Positions 1-4,877 of a stretch of 9,875 bases of DNA are shown piece after piece. The notes beneath the pieces are model-generated. The model made no database searches. It was not told where the DNA came from and saw nothing but the letters and a program-made list of their open reading frames with translations. The DNA is from Bacillota bacterium (GTDB lineage: Bacteria; Bacillota; Dethiobacteria; Dethiobacterales; Dethiobacteraceae): NCBI GenBank assembly GCA_012841735.1, contig DUUE01000231.1, positions 1-9,875 on the forward strand, in the 5' to 3' direction. The position numbers were made by a program, and so were the translations under genes. The first letter of the stretch is position 1, and each line of letters opens with the position of its first letter.

Positions 1-301
1 AGGCGCGGGGCACCTGAACAATAGTAATCCCCGCAATTACTTTCCCCAGCTCTCTGATTTTTTTGATTTCCAGTTCTCCGCCAATCATTAAAGCAATAAG
101 ACCCAAGCCCAATGTTTTGATCAGTTCAAAATCACTGTTTATTTTGGCAGGAATAATATGCAGGACGGAAGGGCCGATTATCAGCCCCATTAATACATAC
201 CCTGCAACCATTGGCAATTTCACTTTTTTTGCCAGCCTGCCGCCTAAATATCCCAAAAGCAATAACAGTGCCAAGGCAAGGGCTTGATCTGTAACTGTCA
301 T
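1..301 (-). CDS. Cation:proton antiporter, CPA2/KefB-like, N-terminal part (cut by window edge)
   Basis: Reading the minus strand from ATG at 301 gives an open frame of 100 codons that leaves the window at base 1. It is preceded by GGAGG ten bases upstream. The protein begins MTVTDQALALALLLLLGYLG, a first membrane helix. It continues with VKLPMVAGYVLMGLIIGPS (about residues 28-46) and then KTLGLGLIALMIGGELE. The 'P-x-V-x-G-Y-x-L-x-G-x-x-x-G-P' stretch and the 'G-L-x-x-x-x-F/I-x-x-G-x-E' stretch are typical of the first three helices of the CPA2 Na+/H+ and K+/H+ exchanger family (PF00999). The ion-binding residues lie beyond the edge and cannot be judged. It sits 65 bases downstream of a PII-like gene on the same strand with no clear terminator between, so the two are probably one operon. 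Transported ions are unknown. Confidence 0.85.
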   Translation of the reverse strand, partial: MTVTDQALALALLLLLGYLGGRLAKKVKLPMVAGYVLMGLIIGPSVLHIIPAKINSDFELIKTLGLGLIALMIGGELEIKKIRELGKVIAGITIVQVPRA

Positions 302-366
302 AATTGATGCGCCTCCAAAATTGCTGCTTTGTTTCATACTGACGGCAACATGTATTAATAAACCCG

Positions 367-711
367 TTATTCCGTCAACGGCTCAGCCAGTCCGCGTACC
401 ATGGAAACGGGAACGGTAAAATACAGGCCTGTGTTCGGCCTGTCCAGGTCGCCCAAAATATCTTCTATTACTTTTACTGCTTTCTGACGCTTTTCTACAG
501 AGCCGATTACAGTAAACACTGTAACATTGTCTGGGCGGCAGCCCCTGATCAGGTTGCGCAGCCCCCCGAAAACGGGAACCTTGTCACAGAGGGTGCGGCC
601 CATACCGGTAGATTCCAGTACTGTGGCCCCGCTGAGACCTGCTTGTAGAAAACCTTCCAGGATTGCATCCAGATGTTCGGGCTGATTCAGTACCAGGACG
701 AGAAGTTCCAT
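367..711 (-). CDS. PII-like signalling protein (P-II/GlnB superfamily)
   Basis: This is a 114-residue protein, close to the 112 residues usual for GlnB-type PII proteins. The start is the ATG at 711, which follows AAAGGAGGTGGGCAG; an in-frame ATG nine codons upstream has no ribosome site. The alternating pattern fits a ferredoxin-like fold: MELLVLVLN strand, helix around DAILEGFLQAG, strand GATVLES, strand VTVFTVIG, helix KAVKVIEDILG, and end strand GLYFTVPV. That last strand resembles the B-loop/C-terminal strand region of PII. The T-loop position (about 48-62, with CDKVPVFGGLR) lacks the modified tyrosine segment of GlnB, so it is not a classical nitrogen PII. PII-like proteins are often encoded beside the transporter they control, and a CPA2 antiporter gene follows directly. 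Control of that antiporter by a nucleotide is inference. CutA- or DUF190-like relatives are alternatives. Confidence 0.75.
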   Translation of the reverse strand: MELLVLVLNQPEHLDAILEGFLQAGLSGATVLESTGMGRTLCDKVPVFGGLRNLIRGCRPDNVTVFTVIGSVEKRQKAVKVIEDILGDLDRPNTGLYFTVPVSMVRGLAEPLTE

Positions 712-803
712 CTGCCCACCTCCTTTGTTTTGAAGCATACACGGCAGGGCAGCCAGATAAGCAGCGCAAAGCGGAAAGCTGCATACCTGCCTGCCGGCAT
801 CCG
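712..803 (-). promoter_or_regulatory. 5' leader of the PII-like gene with a two-tier hairpin
   Basis: The untranslated leader between the predicted transcription start and the PII-like gene can form an outer stem, CGGCAGG (790-796) with CCTGCCG (742-748). Three more pairs follow after one bulged base: CAG (787-789) with CTG (750-752). Inside lies a second hairpin, GCAGC with GCTGC (about 761-783). No run of U follows, so it is not a terminator. It matches no riboswitch class I recognise. A regulatory role is possible but unproven. Confidence 0.35.
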
Positions 804-809
804 TTTTTT

Positions 810-838
810 ATTCTACTCCTTCGCTTAAAAAGCGTCAA
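810..838 (-). promoter_or_regulatory. Sigma-A-type promoter for the PII-like/antiporter unit
   Basis: On the minus strand TTGACG (833-838) and TAGAAT (810-815) are separated by 17 bases, which is five of six consensus matches in each box at ideal spacing. It lies just past the terminator of the upstream corrinoid gene and about 100 bases before the PII-like start codon. Confidence 0.7.
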
Positions 839-853
839 GAAAACTGTCGCAAT

Positions 854-880
854 AAAAAAAACGGTGAGTCGTCCTCACCG
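854..880 (-). terminator. Intrinsic terminator after corrinoid protein gene 1
   Basis: On the minus strand the hairpin CGGTGAG-GACGA-CTCACCG (862-880) is followed by eight T (854-861), starting 12 bases after the stop codon of the corrinoid protein gene. This is a textbook rho-independent terminator. It separates that gene from the PII-like unit. Confidence 0.9.
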
Positions 881-892
881 CCTGCAGCCAGA

Positions 893-1531
893 TCAATTGC
901 CCGGGTCGCCATAGACTTTTTTACAGAAATCAATGCCCTGCAGGGCATCGGTGGCATATGCATCGGCACCCGTAAATTCCCTCACAGCTTCGCTCATAAT
1001 GGCTCCGCCGACAATTACTTTCACCTGGTCACGCAGACCTGCTTCTTTCAGCGCGTCAATCACATTTTTCATTTCCGGGTAGGTTGTATTTAACAAAGCG
1101 CTCAACCCCAGGACTTTGGCACCTGTTTTCCGCACCATGTCCACAAAACTTTCAGCGTGGACATCAACCCCAAGGTCAACCACTTTAAAGCGGTTGCTGC
1201 GCAGCAGGTTTACCACGATATTTTTGCCAATGTCATGGATATCTCCGCGGACGGTGCCAATAACAACTGTCCCGATAATTTTGCCTTCAGCTGCCATGCC
1301 GGCAATAAGCGGGTCCAGTTTGGCCATCACGCCCTGCATAATATCGCCGGAAAACATCAGTTCAGTCAGGTAATACTGGCCGGAAGCATATAATTCACCT
1401 ACGGCAATTATACCTGCATGACACTCCTGAATAATGTCTATGGGAGATACGCCCGAAGCAAGTTTTTCATCGACCAGCTCGTGTACCCTGTCTTCATCCA
1501 GGTCCCGCAATGCAGCGGCCAAATCCGTCAT
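893..1531 (-). CDS. Corrinoid (B12-binding) methyl-carrier protein 1, MtbC/MttC-like
   Basis: The product has 212 residues. The ATG at 1531 follows AAGGAGGCATAATTGA. The N-terminal half (about 1-85) is the helical cap domain of methyltransferase-associated corrinoid proteins, including the YLTELMFSGDIM segment. The C-terminal half is a Rossmann-like cobalamin-binding domain with the signature GDIHDIG (96-102), where His99 is the expected lower cobalt ligand. It also has S144-A-L and the GG at 175-176 that hold the nucleotide tail of the cofactor. Proteins of this kind (COG5012) shuttle a methyl group between a substrate-specific methyltransferase (methylamines, methanol, betaine, methoxy compounds) and a second methyltransferase acting on tetrahydrofolate or coenzyme M. 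No methyltransferase gene adjoins it here, so the substrate cannot be named. A close paralogue lies just upstream. It has its own promoter, a long leader and a strong terminator. Confidence 0.93.
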   Translation of the reverse strand: MTDLAAALRDLDEDRVHELVDEKLASGVSPIDIIQECHAGIIAVGELYASGQYYLTELMFSGDIMQGVMAKLDPLIAGMAAEGKIIGTVVIGTVRGDIHDIGKNIVVNLLRSNRFKVVDLGVDVHAESFVDMVRKTGAKVLGLSALLNTTYPEMKNVIDALKEAGLRDQVKVIVGGAIMSEAVREFTGADAYATDALQGIDFCKKVYGDPGN

Positions 1532-1693
1532 TCAATTATGCCTCCTTCTTCTACGGTCGCAACTTCCTGCTACCCCTATCTTGTCCAGCCTGGTGCCATC
1601 TTACTTAAACTGCCCCCTGTTGACGGCGGTGCCGGCAACAGCTTCGTGACATCTCACATGTAATGAGCCATTATTTTGGCATCTCTCACAAAC
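1532..1693 (-). promoter_or_regulatory. Long structured 5' leader of corrinoid gene 1
   Basis: About 160 untranslated bases separate the predicted transcription start from the ATG. Several hairpins can form. CTGTTG pairs with CAACAG with an inner CGGC/GCCG stem and one mismatch (1617-1641). GTGA pairs with TCAC (1646-1657), and TAATG pairs with CATTA (1661-1673). No U-run follows the strong hairpin. I see neither a cobalamin B12 box nor motifs of the SAM, THF, glycine, c-di-GMP or preQ1 riboswitches. The length and folding suggest RNA-level control, which is inference. Confidence 0.4.
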
Positions 1694-1699
1694 ATCTAC

Positions 1700-1729
1700 A
1701 TTATAACGTAAGATGAAGTGCAGTGTCTA
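1700..1729 (-). promoter_or_regulatory. Promoter of corrinoid gene 1
   Basis: The minus strand carries TAGACA (1724-1729), 18 bases, then a perfect TATAAT (1700-1705). It lies between the two corrinoid genes. No terminator follows the upstream paralogue, so gene 1 may also receive read-through transcription. Confidence 0.65.
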
Positions 1730-1779
1730 CAATAATCTGCATAATTTACCCGCCATGCTTTTCATTTTTACTTTTCCTT

Positions 1780-2406
1780 TTACCGGTAAACTTTCCGGGC
1801 AAATTCCACACCGGTCATGGCGTCGGTGGCATATGCATCCGCCCCGGTATATTCTCTGACCCTCTCACTCACAATGGAGCCACCGACAATTACTTTCACC
1901 TGGTCCCGCAAGCCCGCTTCTTTCAGCGCATCAATCACATTTTTCATTTCCGGATATGTTGTGTTCAACAGGGCACTCAGTCCCAGGACCTTGGCACCTG
2001 TTTTGCGCACCATGTCCACAAATTTCCCGGCAGGTACATCCACGCCCAGGTCGATAACCTTAAACCCATGGCTGCGCAGGAGACTGACGACAATATTTTT
2101 ACCGATATCATGAATGTCTCCCCTTACCGTCCCAATGACAAAAGTTCCGGCCATTTGTTCTTCGTCCCCGACGGTAGCCAAAAGCGGTTCCAGTCTGGCC
2201 ATTACTGCCTGCATAATCTCACCGGAAAACATCAGTTCAGTCAAAAAATATTTCCCGGAGGCAAACAAATCGCCTACAGCCGCCACGCCCTCATTGCATT
2301 CGGCAATGATGTCAAGCGGTGAGACTCCCCTTTTCAGCCTTTCATCCACCAGCTCCAGCACTTTATCTTCATCCAGATCACGCAGCGCGCAGGCAAGGTC
2401 TGTCAT
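1780..2406 (-). CDS. Corrinoid (B12-binding) methyl-carrier protein 2, MtbC/MttC-like
   Basis: The product has 208 residues and is a paralogue of the neighbouring corrinoid protein. Start at ATG 2406 is supported by AGAAAGGGGATGATCGG ahead of it and by exact alignment with the neighbour's N-terminus (MTDLA-ALRDLDED). The frame stays open for 29 codons further upstream, but that stretch has no ribosome site and no counterpart in the paralogue. The helical cap domain comes first, then the B12-binding domain with GDIHDIG (96-102, His99 as likely cobalt ligand), S144-A-L and GG at 175-176. A block of 48 residues (129-176) is identical to the paralogue, while the cap and the C-terminus differ. That pattern fits two carriers sharing a partner for reactivation or methyl acceptance but serving different substrate methyltransferases, or divergence in regulation. 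It ends in RKVYR, slightly shorter than the paralogue. Confidence 0.93.
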   Translation of the reverse strand: MTDLACALRDLDEDKVLELVDERLKRGVSPLDIIAECNEGVAAVGDLFASGKYFLTELMFSGEIMQAVMARLEPLLATVGDEEQMAGTFVIGTVRGDIHDIGKNIVVSLLRSHGFKVIDLGVDVPAGKFVDMVRKTGAKVLGLSALLNTTYPEMKNVIDALKEAGLRDQVKVIVGGSIVSERVREYTGADAYATDAMTGVEFARKVYR

Positions 2407-2599
2407 CCGATCATCCCCTTTCTCCTCACCGTGAGGAAGAAAATCTGCTTTCCCCGCATGGTCATACTCCCGGCTTCTCCCCGCTCTCATCACAGGATAT
2501 TATCAGTATGCGTATACACCCCTCTTTCGAGCCTTTTCCGCATTGATTTTTTCTATCTTCTGAATTTTCTCACTAATTTACAGGATTTAACTATTTCTC
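2407..2599 (-). promoter_or_regulatory. Long 5' leader of corrinoid gene 2
   Basis: About 190 untranslated bases precede the gene. The first half is A-rich and the second half G-rich. A hairpin with arms TCCTCA and TGAGGA around CGG lies immediately upstream of the AGAAAGGGG ribosome site, so it could influence access to that site. I do not recognise a known riboswitch, and the leader does not visibly resemble that of the downstream paralogue. Confidence 0.35.
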
Positions 2600-2615
2600 T
2601 ATCTTATGATATATT
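2587..2615 (+). promoter_or_regulatory. Candidate promoter of the small membrane protein gene
   Basis: TTAACT (2587-2592), 17 bases, then TATATT (2610-2615). The match is moderate (four and five of six). It would place transcription start near 2622, about 90 bases before the ATG at 2711, and it overlaps the divergent promoter of corrinoid gene 2. Confidence 0.4.
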
Positions 2616-2635
2616 AGCCGCCCACTTTCTGTCAA
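2606..2635 (-). promoter_or_regulatory. Promoter of corrinoid gene 2
   Basis: The minus strand has a perfect TTGACA (2630-2635), 18 bases, then TATCAT (2606-2611), one mismatch from TATAAT. Its -10 box overlaps by two bases the -10 box of a candidate divergent promoter on the plus strand. Confidence 0.65.
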
Positions 2636-2710
2636 TTGAAAATAACACACACAAAATCCGGCCCGCAGGCATACGCTGAAACAGGTGGAAAGGAGAATCC
2701 GGAGGTGAGC

Positions 2711-2971
2711 ATGCTGAAAAAAGCAAATTTACATAGACAAAAAAGCGTGCCGCAAGCGGCCGGTCCCTGCCTTGCCTGTATTGCCCTGGGAATAATTTTT
2801 TCCATATTCCCCCTGCGGATGCTGGCGTCATCCCGCTCTGCGGCCTGGCTTGTACCAACGGCAGGCGGCGTGGTATTGCTCAGACTGGGTTTTGATCTTT
2901 TCTACAAACTGCTTGCCGTGGCAGAAGGAAAGCATTGTGCGACAAAGCAAAAAAGCAGGCGGAAAATGTAA
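2711..2971 (+). CDS. Small membrane protein of unknown function
   Basis: The product has 86 residues and is the only plus-strand gene supported here. The start is ATG 2711, five bases after GGAGG. A GTG two codons upstream and longer in-frame starts are less likely because the ribosome site would lie inside them. I do not recognise a family. The N-terminus is basic (MLKKANLHRQK), then a hydrophobic segment about 19-41 (CLACIALGIIFSIFP...). A second segment spans about 47-70 (AWLVPTAGGVVLLRLGFDLF), and the tail is very basic (KQKSRRKM). This suggests two membrane helices with positive charges at both ends, hence both termini probably in the cytoplasm. A terminator overlaps its last codons. It diverges from corrinoid gene 2 and converges on the TIGR04086-type gene. 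Real coding is supported by the ribosome site, membrane pattern and terminator, not by homology. Confidence 0.6.
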   Translation: MLKKANLHRQKSVPQAAGPCLACIALGIIFSIFPLRMLASSRSAAWLVPTAGGVVLLRLGFDLFYKLLAVAEGKHCATKQKSRRKM

Positions 2972-2986
2972 TTCCCCTGCTTTTTT
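2949..2986. terminator. Bidirectional terminator between convergent genes
   Basis: The arms AAAAAAGCAGG (2949-2959) and CCTGCTTTTTT (2976-2986) enclose an extra GGAA/TTCC stem. A run of six T therefore follows the hairpin on either strand. It ends the small plus-strand gene, overlapping its stop codon, and the minus-strand membrane protein gene that stops at 3007. Confidence 0.88.
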
Positions 2987-3006
2987 AACATTCGTTTTAT
3001 TATTTT

Positions 3007-3405
3007 TTACATGTTAATGCCGAAAATACCGCCGGCAGCCCCGGCAAGAAAGGCCAGGGCTGTTTTGGCCACATACCCTGTATCAAGGCTGAAATCAGGC
3101 AGGATAATCAGTGCCAGGACAACCAGCCCGGCAAGGTAAATAATCCCTGTCACCCCTCCATACAGCCAGCCCTTAACCTGAAGCCTTGCCGTAACATAAG
3201 CGGCGCCGGTAAATATGGCAACCAGCGATGTGGCATAAACCGTATAAGGCAGGATGGCTTCCGTCAGGCTTGTATATTGAATCAGTGCGGAAAAAATCAG
3301 AAACAGCACAAGCGAAATCAGGTAAGCGCAGAGAACACCCTTAATGATGACAACAATTGTTGCCGGGGGCTGGGACTGGACTGATGCGGCGCTTCTTCTG
3401 CCCAC
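3007..3405 (-). CDS. TIGR04086 family four-helix membrane protein
   Basis: The product has 132 residues from the GTG start at 3405, eight bases after GGAGG. An in-frame GTG at 3420 would place that ribosome site inside the gene, so the shorter form is preferred. A polar N-terminus (GRRSAASVQSQPP) precedes four hydrophobic segments at about 17-41, 50-73, 80-102 and 110-132. The third and last are rich in glycine (YGGVTGIIYLAG; FLAGAAGGIFGIN). Length, topology, glycine pattern and position just after yajC fit the TIGR04086 membrane protein family of Firmicutes (relatives of Bacillus YrzE). Its function is not known. It has its own promoter overlapping the yajC stop codon, so it can be expressed apart from queA-tgt-yajC. 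A bidirectional terminator follows. Confidence 0.8.
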   Translation of the reverse strand: MGRRSAASVQSQPPATIVVIIKGVLCAYLISLVLFLIFSALIQYTSLTEAILPYTVYATSLVAIFTGAAYVTARLQVKGWLYGGVTGIIYLAGLVVLALIILPDFSLDTGYVAKTALAFLAGAAGGIFGINM

Positions 3406-3456
3406 TGGGTTCACCTCCACAAGTTCTTACTTGCAATGTATGTACCCCACGGGCAG

Positions 3457-3485
3457 ATTATACCGCTTTCTGTAAGTATTTTCTA
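3457..3485 (-). promoter_or_regulatory. Promoter of the TIGR04086-type membrane protein gene
   Basis: The minus strand has TAGAAA (3480-3485), 17 bases, then a perfect TATAAT (3457-3462). The -35 box begins with the stop codon of yajC. No terminator separates yajC from this gene, so both separate and read-through transcription are possible. Confidence 0.55.
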
Positions 3486-3740
3486 TTCAATAATGCTCTC
3501 TACTGCGAAACGGGCCATTTTTACCCTGACATTCTCGGCAATCCTTACCGTCAGCTCGTCGTCCTTAATTTTTTCCACTGTTCCGTAAAAACCGCCAATG
3601 GTACGGATTTTTGCCCCTTCCTGCAGACTGTCCAGCATTTCTTTCCTTTTTTTCTGCTGCTGCGACTGGGGACGGATGACAAATAAATACATGACCCCAA
3701 AAAAGATTACTATGGGTAGAAACATACCGAGATTTTCCAT
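3483..3740 (-). CDS. yajC: Preprotein translocase subunit YajC
   Basis: The product has 85 residues, usual for the family. ATG 3740 follows AAGGAGGAAAGGTA and shares one base with the tgt stop codon (TAATG), which suggests translational coupling. A single N-terminal membrane helix spans about 6-22 (MFLPIVIFFGVMYLFVI). The conserved RPQSQQQKKRKEM stretch follows, then a small beta-rich cytoplasmic domain with IRTIGGFYGTVEKI and a late hydrophobic strand. YajC joins SecD/SecF as an accessory of the SecYEG channel. secD/secF are not in this window. The tgt-yajC linkage is widely conserved in bacteria. Confidence 0.97.
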   Translation of the reverse strand: MENLGMFLPIVIFFGVMYLFVIRPQSQQQKKRKEMLDSLQEGAKIRTIGGFYGTVEKIKDDELTVRIAENVRVKMARFAVESIIE

Positions 3741-4861
3741 TACCTTTCCTCCTTCCGCCCGAAACGGGCTGCAAATTCATTATACAGTTCCGGAAAGCTT
3801 CCCGCAAGGATACTTTCCCTGATTTGCCGCATAAAGCGGACAAGTACATAAAGATTATGATAGGTTGTCAAACGCAGGCCAAGGATTTCATTGGCTTTAA
3901 TCAGATGGCGGATATAAGCCCGTGTATAATTTCTGCAGGCATAACAGTGGCAGCCTTCCTCCAGGGGGCGGAAATCCCCGGCATACGGTGCATTACGCAC
4001 TGTAAGGTAACCGCTGGCGGTCAGCACCGTTCCGTTCCGGGCTATGCGCGTGGGTAAAACACAGTCAAACATGTCAATGCCGCGTTTTACGCCTTCAATA
4101 AGATAATCAAGTGTCCCCACACCCATTAGGTAACGTGCTTTATTTACCGGCAAAAGCGGTACAGTTACATCAAGCATCCGGTACATTACCTCCGCCGGTT
4201 CTCCCACGCTCAGCCCCCCTATGGCATAGCCGGGAAAATCCAGGGCGACAAGCTGCCGGGCACTTTCCCGGCGCAAATCCTCATACATGCCGCCCTGCAC
4301 GATACCAAAAAGTGCCTGGTCCGGTCTCCTGTGCGCTTGCAGACAGCGTTCCGCCCAGCGTGTTGTTCTTTCCAGGGAATCCTGGATGTAGCGACGGTCG
4401 GCAGGATAGGGGGCACATTCATCCAAAGCCATGGCGATATCGGATCCGAGAGCTTCCTGAATGGCCACCGCTTTTTCGGGAGAGAGAAAATGTTCCGAAC
4501 CATCCAGGTGAGAGCGGAAAGTTACGCCTTCTTCACTGATTTTGCGCAGGGGACCCAGGCTGAATACCTGGAAGCCGCCGCTGTCCGTCAGGATTGCCCC
4601 GTCCCAGTGCATAAAGGCATGCAGCCCGCCGGCCTCCCGGATCAGCTCATGGCCGGGCCGCAGGTAAAGATGGTAAGTATTGCTTAAAATTATGCCCGCT
4701 CCCAGTTCCTGCAATTCCTCGGGGCTCATGGTTTTTACCGTTGCCTGTGTCCCCACAGGCATAAAGACAGGGGTGGGAATATCACCGTGCGGTGTATGTA
4801 AAATACCGGCGCGGGCGCCTGTCTGCTGGCACTCTTTCAGCAGTGTATATCTCACGGGCAC
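3740..4861 (-). CDS. tgt: tRNA-guanine transglycosylase (Tgt)
   Basis: The product has 373 residues from GTG at 4861, nine bases after GGAG; a longer frame reaching ATG 4903 would run into queA. Tgt swaps guanine at position 34 of GUN-anticodon tRNAs for preQ1. The TIM-barrel motifs are present. TDSGGFQ holds Asp93, the likely general base. GIVQGG lies at 186-191 and GGLSVGE at 215-221. FDCVLPTR holds Asp266, the likely nucleophile forming the covalent tRNA intermediate. The zinc site is complete: Cys304, Cys306, Cys309 and His335. It lies 16 bases after queA, whose enzyme acts on Tgt's product, and overlaps yajC by one base, so it is a central member of a queA-tgt-yajC operon. No defect is visible. 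Confidence 0.98.
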   Translation of the reverse strand: MPVRYTLLKECQQTGARAGILHTPHGDIPTPVFMPVGTQATVKTMSPEELQELGAGIILSNTYHLYLRPGHELIREAGGLHAFMHWDGAILTDSGGFQVFSLGPLRKISEEGVTFRSHLDGSEHFLSPEKAVAIQEALGSDIAMALDECAPYPADRRYIQDSLERTTRWAERCLQAHRRPDQALFGIVQGGMYEDLRRESARQLVALDFPGYAIGGLSVGEPAEVMYRMLDVTVPLLPVNKARYLMGVGTLDYLIEGVKRGIDMFDCVLPTRIARNGTVLTASGYLTVRNAPYAGDFRPLEEGCHCYACRNYTRAYIRHLIKANEILGLRLTTYHNLYVLVRFMRQIRESILAGSFPELYNEFAARFGRKEER

Positions 4862-4877
4862 AGGACATCTCTCCGTT

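Noticed and set aside
1640..1684. Small peptide frames inside the corrinoid gene 1 leader
   Set aside because: Frames of 8-16 codons have no ribosome sites and no recognisable attenuator codon runs.
1532..1693. Cobalamin riboswitch ahead of the corrinoid gene
   Set aside because: No B12 box or conserved core segments could be found in the leader.
1723..2322. A 199-codon open frame on the plus strand
   Set aside because: It lies antisense to corrinoid gene 2, has no ribosome site and its sequence looks like a mirror of the real gene (rich in His, Pro, Phe); a shadow frame.
2407..2493. N-terminal extension of corrinoid protein 2 to an upstream ATG
   Set aside because: No ribosome site precedes it, the paralogue has no such segment and the alignment starts exactly at ATG 2406.
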